Notes: a model not told the origin generated them from the sequence alone. Counted from the stretch's first letter, positions 1 through 9,275 are shown. The stretch: 56,264 nt of DNA from Pseudomonadota bacterium (GCA_021805565.1 JAJZFA010000012.1:1-56264), one strand, 5' to 3'. A program made the numbers and translations.

Positions 1-13
1 GTGATCTTCCGCT

Positions 14-25
14 GTTTCCGGAAAC
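14..25. repeat. 12-bp perfect palindrome at the left edge
   Basis: GTTTCC is followed directly by GGAAAC, a perfect 12-bp palindrome. A related half (CCGGAAAC) recurs near position 95. The stretch 1-171 holds no convincing gene. It lies just outside the transposase stop codon and may be the flank of the insertion sequence or the edge of an older element. Function is unknown. Confidence 0.3.
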
Positions 26-171
26 CGTCATACTCAGCGAAACTGCACTGCATCCTGGCCGATCCTCTCTGTCAAAGCCAGAGAATCATACCGGAAACGT
101 ATCGTAAAGGACTTTTTCAGAGTTTCCTTAAGGGACGGTGGCAGGCGCGCGCCGTCAGCAAATGAACGCCG

Positions 172-1221
172 TCAGGCGGGGGGTTGAGCAGTTACGAAGT
201 TGTCGGATACTTCGTCGCAATAGACGTGCCACTTTCTCGGCACCTCCTCGCGCGGGAACGTCAGGATTGCACCGCGGAAATCGGTGAACGTCGCATGACA
301 TCGGTTGTGAGTGATGTGCTTGTGCATCGACCCCCACAGCCGCTCGACCGGATCGAGGTGTGGGCAATAGGCCGGGATGAAGTGCAGCTCGATCCGGCGG
401 CCCGGCTGCGCCAGCCAGGCTTGCACCAGCTTGGCGCGATGGTACCTCGCATTATCCACAAACAGGTGGATTATCCGTTTGTCCGGATACATCGCCTCGA
501 TCGCCATCGACAGCATGATCGTGCTGGCCGCATCCACCGTTGCCGCCTCCAGCATACGGGTCCGGCCGGTCTCAAGATCAATCGCGCCATGAATGTTCAG
601 GCGTTGCCGCCCACTGGTCTGCGCCACCCCGATCTTGGTATCCTTCGGCGCCCAGCATCCCACCGGCCGCACCGCATGCGTCGGATGCACCGCGTCGCCG
701 AACAGCACCGCTTCATCGTCGGCAAGATGGTTCAGCAGATCCTCATACGTCTTGATAAACGTCGCCTGCTTGTCGGGATCGAGCTTACGCGACACCGCTT
801 TCGGCTTGCGATGCTCCATGCCAAGACGGTGCAGCAGCGCGATCAGGCCAGACCGGCCCTGGTACTCGATGCCGCATTCCCGCTCGATCCAGGCGCCGAC
901 CTCGCGCGTTGTCCGCGGCAACGTTTCGGCGATCCAGGCTTTCAGCTTGTCTTGCCGCGCCTCGCTCAGGCGGCACGCGCCACCTTCATAGCCGAAGCTG
1001 GCCAGGCCCTCGATCCCGTCTTCCTTATACAGCCGATACCAAGTGCGGATGGTGTCGTCGTCGAGCAACAATACCTTGGCGATGGCTTTGCAGCTCATCC
1101 CGTCGTCCAGTAGCACCAGCGCATTGGCCCGGCGCGCCAGCCGATGGGCGGCCGACCCGTCCCTGGCCAGTTCGGTCAGGTCCTTGCACGATTCGCTGTC
1201 CAGGAAGCCGCGGCGGATCAT
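172..1221 (-). mobile_element. IS630-family transposase (DDE)
   Basis: Full-length transposase of 349 aa. The N-terminal ~130 residues form a helix-turn-helix region of the IS630/winged-helix type. A DDE catalytic domain follows, with the triad visible as D176 (in LFGDAVHPTH), D256 (in LFVDNARYHRAK) and E293 (in PHLDPVERLW). The final motif is characteristic of the IS630/Tc1-mariner superfamily. The gene is an uninterrupted single frame, so the protein may be active. It ends about 90 bp from the stop codon of ppdK, which is intact, so the element sits in the intergenic space downstream of ppdK. I searched both flanks for terminal inverted repeats and found only a shared AAGGGAC (about 132-138 on plus, about 1290 inverted). 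The element ends are therefore not defined. Confidence 0.93.
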
Positions 1222-1312
1222 CCACCCGGTAGAATCCGCCTCGTGGCCCTTGGCAAGGGGAATTTTCGGGTTCTCCGGGAGTCAGGGTATGTCCCTTCAG
1301 CCCCTGCTTCGG

Positions 1313-3982
1313 TCAGGCCGTCCGATCTCCCGCCGCGCCCAACGCCGCCTGTGCCGCCGCAAGCCGAGCGACCGGCACGCGGAAGGGGCTGCACGACACG
1401 TAATCCAGGCCGACCTGTTCGCAGAACGAGATCGACGCCGGATCGCCGCCATGCTCGCCGCAAATTCCCAGCTTCAGGGCATTCTTCGTCGCGCGGCCCT
1501 TATCGGCGGCCATGCGCACCATCGCGCCCACGCCTTCAACGTCGATGGAAACGAACGGGTCTTTCGCCAGGATTCCCGCCTCCACATAGTGCGGCAAAAA
1601 TTTTCCCGCGTCGTCGCGGGACAGGCCGAACACGGTCTGGGTCAGATCGTTGGTGCCGAAGCTGAAGAAATCCGCGGCCTCGGCGATTTTGTCGGCCAGA
1701 AGCGCCGCGCGGGGCAGTTCGATCATCGTCCCGACACTGTATTCGATCCGCGACCCGGTCTCCGCGAACACTTCCAGCGCGATCTTGTCCACCTGCGCCC
1801 GCGTGATCTCCAGTTCCCGCTTCATGCCCACCAGCGGGATCATGATTTCCGGATGCGGCGCCTTGCCGGTTTCCTTGGCGACGGCGATCGCACCCTCGAA
1901 GATCGCCCGAGCCTGCATTTCGTAGATTTCCGGAAAGGCGATACCCAGGCGGCAACCGCGATGGCCCAGCATGGGGTTGGCTTCGGACAGTTCCTCGGCG
2001 CGCTTGCGGATGGTGGCGAGGTCGGTGCCCAGGCTGTCCGCCACGTCCTGCATTTCCTGATCCGCGTGCGGCAAGAATTCGTGCAGCGGCGGGTCCAGCA
2101 GCCGGATGGTCACCGGCAGCCCCGCCATGATGGTGAACAACTGCCGGAAATCCTCGCGCTGAAACGGCAACAAGCGCGCCAGGGCGGTGCGGCGGCCGGA
2201 TTCGGTATTGGAGATGATCATCTGGCGTACTGCCAGAATGCGTTCGGGGTCGAAGAACATATGCTCCGTCCGGCACAGGCCGATGCCTTCGGCGCCGAAT
2301 TTGCGGGCAGTTTCGGCGTCGGCCGGGGTTTCCGCGTTGGCGCGGACCCTCATGCGACGATGTTTGTCGGCCCATTCCATCAGCGTGCCGAAATCGCCGG
2401 ATACCGCCGGCTCGATCATCGCGACCGGCCCGACAAAAACCTCCCCCGTCGCGCCGTCCAGCGTCAGGATTTCGCCGGCGCGCACCTGTTTGCCGCCGGC
2501 CGACAGCACCTGATTGTTATAATCGACGCTGATGCCGCCGGCCCCGGCGACACACGGACGGCCCATGCCGCGGGCGACCACGGCGGCGTGGCTGGTCATG
2601 CCGCCGCGCGTCGTCAAAATGCCTTTCGCCGCGTGCATGCCGTGAATGTCTTCCGGGCTGGTCTCGACACGGACCAGGATCACGGCCTCGCCCTTGGCGG
2701 CACGGGACTCGGCCTCATCCGCGCTGAACACAACGGTGCCGGACGCCGCGCCGGGACTGGCGGGCAAGCCCTTGCCCAGCACGGTTCGCGGCGCCTTGGG
2801 GTCCAGCATCGGATGCAGCAACTGGTCCAGCGACGACGGATTGACCCGCATCACGGCCTCCGACTCGTCGATCAGGCCTTCCTGGGCCATTTCCACCGCC
2901 ATGCGCAGGGACGCGGCGGCGGTGCGTTTGCCGTTGCGGGTTTGCAGCATGTACAGTTTGTTCTGCTGTACGGTGAACTCGATGTCCTGCATGTCCTTGT
3001 AATGCTTTTCGAGCGTCGAGCGGACAGCCATGAGTTCGGCGTAGGCGGCCGGCATGGCCTGTTCGAGGGGGATTTCCCCGGCCTTGGCAACCGACGCGGA
3101 CAGCGGCTGCGGGGTGCGAATGCCGGCCACCACGTCCTCGCCCTGCGCGTTCACAAGATATTCGCCGTAGAACATGTTTTCGCCGGTCGATGGGTCGCGG
3201 GTGAAGCACACGCCGGTGGCGCAGTCGTTGCCCATGTTGCCGAACACCATGGCCTGCACGTTGACGGCGGTGCCCCAGCCGGCGGGAATGTCGTGCAGGC
3301 GGCGATAGGTGATCGCGCGCGGGTTCATCCAAGAGCCGAACACGGCGCCGATCGCGCCCCATAATTGCTCGCGCGGGTCCAGCGGGAACGGCTTGCTGGT
3401 TTCCTGGTGGACCAGATCCTTGTAACCCTCCACCACCTGACGCCACTGGTGCGCGGTCAGGGCGGTATCCTCGATCACATTCGCGTCCAGCTTCGCGTGT
3501 TCGATGATTTCCTCGAAGCGGTGGTGATCGACGCCCAGCACGACCGACCCGTACATCTGGATGAAGCGGCGATAGGAATCCCAGGCAAATCGTTCATCGT
3601 TGGCGGCCTTGGCGAGACCTTCCACGGTGATGTCGTTCAGGCCGAGGTTCAGCACGGTGTCCATCATGCCCGGCATGGACACGCGGGCGCCGGAGCGAAC
3701 CGACACCAGCAGCGGATGGCCCTTGTCGCCGAAATCGAGGCCGACGGCTTTTTCGACCGCGATCAGGGCGGCATCGACCTGGGTTTTCAGTTCCGGGGGA
3801 TATTCTTTGCCGTTGTCGTAGAAGGCCGTACAGACATCGGCGGTGATGGTGAAGCCGGGTGGGACCGGCAGGCCGATCGACGACATTTCCGCCAGATTCG
3901 CCCCTTTCCCCCCCAGCAGGTTTTTCATATCCGCTCGGCCTTCGTTGTGGCCGGCGCCGAAGCTGTAAACCCACTTGGTCAT
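1313..3982 (-). CDS. ppdK: Pyruvate, phosphate dikinase
   Basis: Interconverts pyruvate + ATP + Pi with PEP + AMP + PPi in the cytoplasm, linking glycolysis and gluconeogenesis. The protein is 889 aa, the normal bacterial length. The N-terminal ATP-grasp region starts with GGKGANLAEM. The swivelling phosphohistidine domain carries the motif GGMTSHAAVVARGMG at about residue 455. The C-terminal PEP/pyruvate TIM barrel ends with the catalytic-cysteine motif CGEHGGDP. The ATG at 3982 (MTKWVYSFG) is chosen over one 12 bp upstream because GAGG lies 6 nt before it and the family normally begins this way. The gene follows glyS after 12 nt on the same strand and is probably cotranscribed with it. The IS630 transposase gene lies just downstream. 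Confidence 0.97.
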   Translation of the reverse strand: MTKWVYSFGAGHNEGRADMKNLLGGKGANLAEMSSIGLPVPPGFTITADVCTAFYDNGKEYPPELKTQVDAALIAVEKAVGLDFGDKGHPLLVSVRSGARVSMPGMMDTVLNLGLNDITVEGLAKAANDERFAWDSYRRFIQMYGSVVLGVDHHRFEEIIEHAKLDANVIEDTALTAHQWRQVVEGYKDLVHQETSKPFPLDPREQLWGAIGAVFGSWMNPRAITYRRLHDIPAGWGTAVNVQAMVFGNMGNDCATGVCFTRDPSTGENMFYGEYLVNAQGEDVVAGIRTPQPLSASVAKAGEIPLEQAMPAAYAELMAVRSTLEKHYKDMQDIEFTVQQNKLYMLQTRNGKRTAAASLRMAVEMAQEGLIDESEAVMRVNPSSLDQLLHPMLDPKAPRTVLGKGLPASPGAASGTVVFSADEAESRAAKGEAVILVRVETSPEDIHGMHAAKGILTTRGGMTSHAAVVARGMGRPCVAGAGGISVDYNNQVLSAGGKQVRAGEILTLDGATGEVFVGPVAMIEPAVSGDFGTLMEWADKHRRMRVRANAETPADAETARKFGAEGIGLCRTEHMFFDPERILAVRQMIISNTESGRRTALARLLPFQREDFRQLFTIMAGLPVTIRLLDPPLHEFLPHADQEMQDVADSLGTDLATIRKRAEELSEANPMLGHRGCRLGIAFPEIYEMQARAIFEGAIAVAKETGKAPHPEIMIPLVGMKRELEITRAQVDKIALEVFAETGSRIEYSVGTMIELPRAALLADKIAEAADFFSFGTNDLTQTVFGLSRDDAGKFLPHYVEAGILAKDPFVSIDVEGVGAMVRMAADKGRATKNALKLGICGEHGGDPASISFCEQVGLDYVSCSPFRVPVARLAAAQAALGAAGDRTA

Positions 3983-3994
3983 AAGGGACCTCAT

Positions 3995-6082
3995 TTAGCC
4001 TTCGATACGGGAAAAATCGGCGATCCGGTCCATGATAGACCGGACCTGGTGGAGCAAACACAAACGATTGCGGCGTAATTCCGGTTGCGGGTCGTTCACG
4101 GTTACTTTTTCGAAAAATGCGTCGAGCGGAGCGCGGAGCGTGGCCATGGCGGTCATCGCGGGGCCGTAGGCTTCGTTATCGAGCAAGCCTGTTACGACGC
4201 CGCATGCGTCCAGCGCCCGATCGAGGTCGTTTTCCGCTTGTTCCCGATATAATGCCCGATCCGGGGCATCGTGGAACGGCCCGTCCTTACGCTCTTCGAT
4301 CCGCAGGATGTTCGCCGCGCGCCGGTAAGCCGCCAGCAAATTTACGCCATCCGCGGTTCGAAGCAGGGTGGCGACAGCTTCCGCGCGAGCGAGCAGCGCG
4401 ACCAGATCGTCGCCGCGCGTGTCTTTCAGGTTCTTAGCCCCAAAAACAGCGTTTAGAAGATCGTAGCGCGATCCATCGGCACGGAGTTGGACGATAAGGC
4501 GTTCGGCAATGAATCCAAACACTTCCCGGCTGTCAGCGTTGCCCGATCCAGAAGCGGTCACGCCGGGCAGGTCCAAACCTTTTTGTGCCTCCGTCAGCAG
4601 TTGGCGCAAATGCACGCGCAACCCATTTTCGCGGACAATGCGTATAACGCCCAGCGCGGCGCGGCGGAGCGCATAGGGGTCGCCGGATCCGGTCGGCTTT
4701 TCGCCGATCGCGAAAAATCCAACGAGTTGGTCCAGCTTATCGGCCAGGGCAACGGCAATGGAGACCGGCGCGGATGGTGCGCGTTCCGCCGGTCCGCGCG
4801 GCGCGTAATGGTCGCGAATGGCGTCGGCGACCTCCGGTGCCTCACCATCGTGCAGGGCATAGTACCGGCCCATGACGCCTTGCAGTTCGGGGAATTCCCC
4901 CACCATGCCGGAAACCAGATCGGCTTTCGCCAATTCGGCTGCACGCGACGCTTGGGCGGGATCGGCCCCCACCAACGGAGCGATCGCCGCCGCCAATCGG
5001 ACAAGCCGCCGGACCCGGTCGCCCTGGCTGCCAAGTTTTGCCTGGAACGTCACGTTGTCCAGGGCCGCAACCCGGCTTTCCAGCCGGACCTTCCGGTCCA
5101 AATCCCAGAAATGCCGCGCATCGGCAAACCGGGCACGCAGCACCCGCTCATTCCCGGCGACGATCGCGGCGCCGCCGTCGTCCGCCTCGATATTGGCGAC
5201 GAACGCGAACCAAGGGGCGGCGGCGCCATCCGCTGTCCGCAGCGCGAAGTACCGCTGGTTTACCCGCATGGAGACCTGCATCACCTCCGGCGGTAAGTCC
5301 ATATGTTCATCGGCGATCCGGCCCAGAAGCGGCACCGGCCACTCGACCAGACCCGCGACTTCATCCAGCAAACCGGGATCGTCCACCACGGTCAGCGATT
5401 TTCCGGCCGCCAGCGCGGCGATCCTTTCCGCAATCGCGCGCTTGCGCTCCCCGGCATCCACCAGCACGCGATGGATGGCCAGTTTGTCCCGCCAATCCGC
5501 TGCCGACGTTACCGCGAACGCGCCCGGGGCGTGAAAGCGATGGCCCTCGGTCAGGTTGCCGCTGGCCAGCCCATGCCCGTCATCGGCACCGTCGCGCAGA
5601 TCGAACGGCACCACGGCACCGTCCAGCAGGCAGGTAATCCGGCGCAACGGCCGCACCCACACAAACCCGCTGGACCCACCCCAGCGCATCGATTTCGGCC
5701 ACGAAAACCGCCGCAACAGCGCGGGGATCGCACCCGCGATCAGGTCGCCGGCGGACACGGCGGCGGCTTCCTTTTCCAGCACCCAATAGTCGCCGTCCTG
5801 GCGCAGTTGCTCGCGGCTGGCGTTGTGCTTGCGCAGGAACCCGGTCAGCGCCTGTTCGGGCGCGGACGCCCGCGGCCCGCGTTCGTTGGTGCTGGACGCC
5901 GCGACCTCCGCCGCCACATCGGCGCGTAGCGCGATCCGGCGCGGGCCGGACCATGTCGCGACATTGCGAAGGCCGATCGCCCCGAGCGCGGCGGTCGCCG
6001 AACGTTCGAGTTCGGCCACCGCGCCGCGTTGCATGCGGGCGGGGATTTCCTCGCTGAACAGTTCCAGGAATAGTTCGGGCAT
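3995..6082 (-). CDS. glyS: Glycine-tRNA ligase, beta subunit
   Basis: Beta subunit (695 aa) of the bacterial alpha2beta2 glycyl-tRNA synthetase; it carries tRNA recognition and works with GlyQ. It begins with the family signature MPELFLELFSEEIPARM, which fixes the start at 6082. An HD-like region and a C-terminal anticodon-binding DALR-type region (FFEKVTVNDPQPELRRNRL) follow. The start codon lies only 2 nt after the vapC stop codon (TGA-AC-ATG), so its ribosome loading is likely coupled to vapC translation; no independent strong Shine-Dalgarno is visible. In most alphaproteobacteria glyQ and glyS are directly adjacent. Here they are separated by a toxin-antitoxin pair. Confidence 0.97.
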   Translation of the reverse strand: MPELFLELFSEEIPARMQRGAVAELERSATAALGAIGLRNVATWSGPRRIALRADVAAEVAASSTNERGPRASAPEQALTGFLRKHNASREQLRQDGDYWVLEKEAAAVSAGDLIAGAIPALLRRFSWPKSMRWGGSSGFVWVRPLRRITCLLDGAVVPFDLRDGADDGHGLASGNLTEGHRFHAPGAFAVTSAADWRDKLAIHRVLVDAGERKRAIAERIAALAAGKSLTVVDDPGLLDEVAGLVEWPVPLLGRIADEHMDLPPEVMQVSMRVNQRYFALRTADGAAAPWFAFVANIEADDGGAAIVAGNERVLRARFADARHFWDLDRKVRLESRVAALDNVTFQAKLGSQGDRVRRLVRLAAAIAPLVGADPAQASRAAELAKADLVSGMVGEFPELQGVMGRYYALHDGEAPEVADAIRDHYAPRGPAERAPSAPVSIAVALADKLDQLVGFFAIGEKPTGSGDPYALRRAALGVIRIVRENGLRVHLRQLLTEAQKGLDLPGVTASGSGNADSREVFGFIAERLIVQLRADGSRYDLLNAVFGAKNLKDTRGDDLVALLARAEAVATLLRTADGVNLLAAYRRAANILRIEERKDGPFHDAPDRALYREQAENDLDRALDACGVVTGLLDNEAYGPAMTAMATLRAPLDAFFEKVTVNDPQPELRRNRLCLLHQVRSIMDRIADFSRIEG

Positions 6083-6084
6083 GT

Positions 6085-6480
6085 TCAGTCTTTCAGTGCC
6101 GGCTCGATATCGGTCTGGGCGAAATCGTCGCCTTTGAACAGCAGGGGTTCGCGCTCCGCCTTGGCGACGCCATAAACCAGGCAATCCCCGAAGTTCAGCC
6201 CGGCCGGATGATGCGGCCGCCCGTACAAACGACGTCCCAGGCGAGCCACTTCGGCGTGCCGGGCGGTAAAGGGAACGATCTCGATCCCGAAATCGCGCGG
6301 GAAATCGTCGAACCGGCTAATCGCAACCGGGTCGGCCGCCGCTTCGAGCCGCATCGAAGCCTCGAACCAGGTGACGGATGGAATCCGGGGTTGCGGATCG
6401 GACGCTATGGCTCTCGCGAAACGTGCGGCATCCGGTTCGGCGAGGACGATGGCCAACAATGCGGAGGCGTCGATAATCAC
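6085..6480 (-). CDS. vapC: VapC-type PIN-domain toxin (ribonuclease)
   Basis: Putative type II toxin of 131 aa with a complete PIN domain. The acidic metal-binding residues are visible: D4 (MIIDAS), E40 (TWFEAS), D99 (NFGDCLVYG) and D118/D119 (FKGDDF). PIN toxins are Mg-dependent RNases, many of which cleave tRNA or rRNA; the target of this one is unknown. The GTG start at 6480 overlaps the vapB stop (GTGA), the usual coupling for such pairs. The stop is 2 nt before the glyS start. The full set of active-site residues suggests it is functional. The location inside the glyQ-glyS gene pair is unusual. Confidence 0.9.
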   Translation of the reverse strand: MIIDASALLAIVLAEPDAARFARAIASDPQPRIPSVTWFEASMRLEAAADPVAISRFDDFPRDFGIEIVPFTARHAEVARLGRRLYGRPHHPAGLNFGDCLVYGVAKAEREPLLFKGDDFAQTDIEPALKD

Positions 6481-6734
6481 CTGGGAAACCCGTTCTCGTC
6501 GTACAGGCAGCTATGATCGGACGTGACCGGCCCCCGGACATGTGCGCGAATTTCCTTGCCGGCCGCCAGCATGCGGGACACTTTCGCTTCGATGTCGCGC
6601 TCCCGCTGCTCGCGGTCCAATGCGTTCCGCAAGGCGCGCGTTACCACGGCGGTCAGGCTTTCCCCGGTCAGTTCGGACAACTGGGATGCGAGTTGGTAGG
6701 CATCCTCGCTTTTGATGTTCAGTTGAGTGCCCAT
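6477..6734 (-). CDS. vapB: VapB-type antitoxin (PSK/Rv0623-like)
   Basis: Small protein of 85 aa preceding the PIN toxin. The N-terminal half (LNIKSEDAYQLASQLSELTG) is the ribbon-helix-helix DNA-binding part. The C-terminal tail SDHSCLYDENGFPR is typical of antitoxins of the PSK-operon/VapB (Rv0623-like) family and is the part expected to bind VapC. It overlaps vapC by 4 bp. Two direct repeats of GGTAGAA 21 bp apart lie just upstream (6746-6773) and are plausible autoregulatory operator half-sites, giving the pair its own promoter between glyQ and glyS. Confidence 0.88.
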   Translation of the reverse strand: MGTQLNIKSEDAYQLASQLSELTGESLTAVVTRALRNALDREQRERDIEAKVSRMLAAGKEIRAHVRGPVTSDHSCLYDENGFPR

Positions 6735-6745
6735 GATCCCACCGT

Positions 6746-6773
6746 GGTAGAATAAAATTTCAGCTCGGTAGAA
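6746..6773 (-). promoter_or_regulatory. Candidate vapBC operator: paired GGTAGAA repeats
   Basis: GGTAGAA occurs at 6746-6752 and 6767-6773, a 21-bp period (two helical turns). The AT-rich spacer contains an ATTTC...GAAAT inverted repeat. It starts 12 bp upstream of the vapB start codon in an 87-bp gap after glyQ. RHH antitoxins usually bind such repeated half-sites over their own promoter; that reading is inference. Confidence 0.4.
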
Positions 6774-6821
6774 ATAGCGAGCCCCGCGCCGTTTGTCATC
6801 CCGCTTTTCCGTGGCCGGGCG

Positions 6822-7685
6822 TCACGCCGCTTCCCCCGCCACCCAGGCCTCGCAGCAGCCTTTCGCCAGCGTGCGGACGCGGCCGATATAGCTGGCCCGT
6901 TCGGTCACGCTGATGACGCCGCGTGCATCCAGCAGATTGAACAAATGGCTGGCCTTGATGCATTGGTCATAGGCCGGCAAAGCCAGCTTGCGATCCAGCA
7001 AAGCCGCGCATTCGGTCTCGGCATCGGCGAAGTGGCGGGATAGCATGCAGGTATCGGCGAATTCAAAATTATGGGCGCTGTATTCCTTTTCGGCGCGCAG
7101 GAATACGTCGCCATAGCGGATCCCCGCGCCGTTGAAATCGATGTCGAATACGTTGTCCTTGTCCTGGACATACATCGTCAGGCGCTCCAGCCCATACGTC
7201 ATCTCGAAACTGGGAAATCTGACCGGAATTCCGCCGACCTGCTGGAAATAGGTGAACTGGCCCACCTCCATGCCGTCGCACCACACTTCCCACCCCAGGC
7301 CCCAGGCGCCCAGAGTCGGGCTTTCCCAATCGTCCTCGACAAAACGGAAATCGTGCCGCAACGGGTCCAGGCCGATTTCGCGGTAAGAGGCCAACAGCAG
7401 GTCCTGCGCGTCCGCCGGGCTGGGCTTCATAATGACCTGATACTGATAGTAGTGCTGCAACCGGTTGGGGTTTTCGCCGTAACGCCCGTCGGCCGGGCGC
7501 CGGCTGGGCTGCACATAGGCGGCCCGCCAGGGCTTCGGCCCCAGCGCGCGCAAGGTCGTGGCGGGATGAAACGTGCCTGCCCCCATTTCCACGTCGTACG
7601 GTTGCAGGATGACGCAACCCTGCCGGGCCCAGAAGCCGTGCAGACGCAGGATAAGGTCCTGGAAGCTGGGAACGGAGCGTATCAT
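6822..7685 (-). CDS. glyQ: Glycine-tRNA ligase, alpha subunit
   Basis: Catalytic alpha subunit (287 aa) of heterotetrameric glycyl-tRNA synthetase; activates glycine with ATP. Family motifs are clear: [14 protein letters not shown] near the N-terminus, [26 protein letters not shown], and the class II motif 3 region [13 protein letters not shown]. The start at 7685 ([12 protein letters not shown]) is preferred because the preceding 23 in-frame codons have no family resemblance. It is first in the string glyQ-vapB-vapC-glyS-ppdK and is divergent from the lipocalin gene. Confidence 0.96.
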   Translation of the reverse strand: MIRSVPSFQDLILRLHGFWARQGCVILQPYDVEMGAGTFHPATTLRALGPKPWRAAYVQPSRRPADGRYGENPNRLQHYYQYQVIMKPSPADAQDLLLASYREIGLDPLRHDFRFVEDDWESPTLGAWGLGWEVWCDGMEVGQFTYFQQVGGIPVRFPSFEMTYGLERLTMYVQDKDNVFDIDFNGAGIRYGDVFLRAEKEYSAHNFEFADTCMLSRHFADAETECAALLDRKLALPAYDQCIKASHLFNLLDARGVISVTERASYIGRVRTLAKGCCEAWVAGEAA

Positions 7686-7811
7686 CGGCGGAATTCCGAA
7701 CGGCGTTGCGGTTTTCGTCCGGTTTCTGCCGGACAGCGGGGCGCCATTAAGCATCGCGGCCGTTATGGAACAAGCGGTGGCGTGAATTTGAAGCGTCCAA
7801 GTGCGGCGGGG

Positions 7812-7842
7812 TTGATCCCGACGCCACTGTCGCGCGTATACT
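7812..7842 (+). promoter_or_regulatory. Candidate promoter of the lipocalin gene
   Basis: TTGATC (7812-7817) and TATACT (7837-7842) resemble -35 and -10 boxes, with a rather long 19-nt spacer. Only 5 nt separate TATACT from the ATG at 7848, so a transcript from it would begin within the start codon, i.e. be leaderless. No Shine-Dalgarno is visible before that ATG, which fits. Confidence 0.35.
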
Positions 7843-7847
7843 CTGGC

Positions 7848-8417
7848 ATGAACTCATTGCATCGTAAGCTGGCGGTTCTCGCGATTGGCGCTTTCGGGCT
7901 GGCGGCGCTCTCCGGTTGTTCGTCCGACCCGCGGCCGTTGACGCTGGCACCGCATGTCGATCCCGATCGCTATGCCGGCCGCTGGTACGTCATCGCCAAC
8001 ATTCCGTATTTCGCGGAAAGCGGCAATGTAGGCAGCTTTTTCGATATCGCTTTCCTGCCTGACGGCAAACTGACTGATATTTACAGCGCGCATCCGAAGG
8101 ATTTCAGCACACCGGTCAAAACCTTTACGATGAACGGCTATATCGTGCCGGATACCGGCAACGCGCGCTGGCGGGAAAGCCCGTTCTGGCCGCTGTACAT
8201 GTCGTACCTGATCTTGTATGTCGATCCGTCCTACGAGACGGCGCTGGTGGGCTACCCCGGCCGCGGATACGGCTGGATATTCGCCCGTCAGCCTGTCATC
8301 GACGACGCCACCTACCAATCCCTGCTCGGTCGCATGAAGGACGAGGGTTACGATACGGGTAAATTTCGCCGCGTTCCGCAAACCCCGGCCCAAATTGGCG
8401 GTCCCGGCTTCCAATGA
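7848..8417 (+). CDS. Lipocalin-family lipoprotein (Blc-like)
   Basis: 189-aa protein with an N-terminal signal peptide ending in a lipobox (LSG|C, Cys24), so it should be lipid-anchored in the envelope. The mature part has the lipocalin G-x-W motif ([12 protein letters not shown]) and the conserved pattern of bacterial lipocalins of the Blc/apolipoprotein D type ([37 protein letters not shown]). Such proteins bind hydrophobic ligands such as lysophospholipids in E. coli Blc. The ligand here is unknown. The ATG at 7848 is chosen because it gives a proper signal peptide. It is followed by a second small lipoprotein on the same strand. Confidence 0.92.
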   Translation: MNSLHRKLAVLAIGAFGLAALSGCSSDPRPLTLAPHVDPDRYAGRWYVIANIPYFAESGNVGSFFDIAFLPDGKLTDIYSAHPKDFSTPVKTFTMNGYIVPDTGNARWRESPFWPLYMSYLILYVDPSYETALVGYPGRGYGWIFARQPVIDDATYQSLLGRMKDEGYDTGKFRRVPQTPAQIGGPGFQ

Positions 8418-8517
8418 GTGCCGGAACCGGTCTATGTCCGCCCCGGCCGGATCGGCGGCGCGACTCGGTCGCAGCCAGACCCGGCCCGATGACGGTTCAG
8501 ACAAGGGCTTAGACAGC

Positions 8518-8994
8518 ATGACCAATAACCGAGTGGGTCGCCGCATGGGCGTTACGGGCTTGACGACGGGAACAACCTTACTCGCGGTCGGTTTGGCGAT
8601 GGCCGGCTGTTCCAAACCCGAAATCGGTCCCGCCGCGTCCAGGTTGCGGGTCTATGCCGCCGACATGACGGGCGGGGCCAAGACCTGCGACACGCCGAAC
8701 GTCATCATTGTCGCCAAAGCCACGGCCGAAGCGACGATGAAAGTCGTTAACGATGGTGGCTGGTGCGGTCTGCCGGTGCACCAGGACGGGCCCAAGCCGT
8801 TCGATGCCGGATTGCTGGCGGCGCGTCCCGCTCATGGCGACGTGACGATTCACGAGGTCGGAGACAATACCCGCATCGACTACACGCCGGATCGGGGCTT
8901 TGCCGGGACCGACTCGTTCACGGTCAAGCTGATCCCCAGCGACGCGATTATCCACGTATCGGTTACGGTTGCCGCGCCTTCGGCAAAAGGCTGA
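8518..8994 (+). CDS. Small lipoprotein with bacterial Ig-like domain
   Basis: 158-aa protein starting MTNNRVGRRM after AAGGG. A signal sequence ends in the lipobox LAMAGC, so it is probably a lipoprotein. The C-terminal half (PAHGDVTIHEVGDNTRIDYT, then GFAGTDSFTVKL) has the F-x-G-x-D-x-F pattern of tandem cadherin/Big_9-type Ig-like repeats. Two cysteines (CDTPN and WCGLP) flank the middle and could form a disulfide. Function is not known. It may share a transcript with the lipocalin gene 100 bp upstream. Confidence 0.75.
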   Translation: MTNNRVGRRMGVTGLTTGTTLLAVGLAMAGCSKPEIGPAASRLRVYAADMTGGAKTCDTPNVIIVAKATAEATMKVVNDGGWCGLPVHQDGPKPFDAGLLAARPAHGDVTIHEVGDNTRIDYTPDRGFAGTDSFTVKLIPSDAIIHVSVTVAAPSAKG

Positions 8995-9259
8995 CGGCAT
9001 CGGTGCGCCGGCACGCCGGTAAAGCTGCCTCCTTTTCTGAACGCTCAGGGCAGGTCCGGCGTCGCGGACCCAACCGAATCATCGTCGGGCTGGCCCAAAG
9101 CAGGCGTGCCGGTGCCGAACCGTCGCCGCCAGGGCCCGTCGCGGCGCATAAAACCCAGCGTGATACGATCGGTTGCCGGCGCCCGCTGGCGGCAGCCATT
9201 CATCCTGCCTTCCAGACGCGGACGCGTAGTAACGTCTCTGCGAATAGCGCCGCAGCCAC

Positions 9260-9275
9260 GACATAATATTACGTC
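9260..9275. promoter_or_regulatory. Near-perfect 16-bp palindrome upstream of pdhA
   Basis: GACATAAT followed directly by ATTACGTC, 8-bp arms with one mismatch centred on TAATATTA. It lies about 200 bp before the pdhA start in the AT-rich part of the intergenic region. Candidate regulator-binding site; no regulator gene is adjacent. Confidence 0.35.

Noticed and set aside
120-1312. Clear terminal inverted repeats for the IS630 element
   Set aside because: Only AAGGGAC is shared between the flanks, too short and without a proper TA duplication, so no element boundaries are claimed.
1043-3364. Long plus-strand open frame (773 aa) opposite ppdK
   Set aside because: It is His/Arg/Gly-rich without domains, and mirrors the codon bias of the highly conserved ppdK on the minus strand; a compositional shadow.
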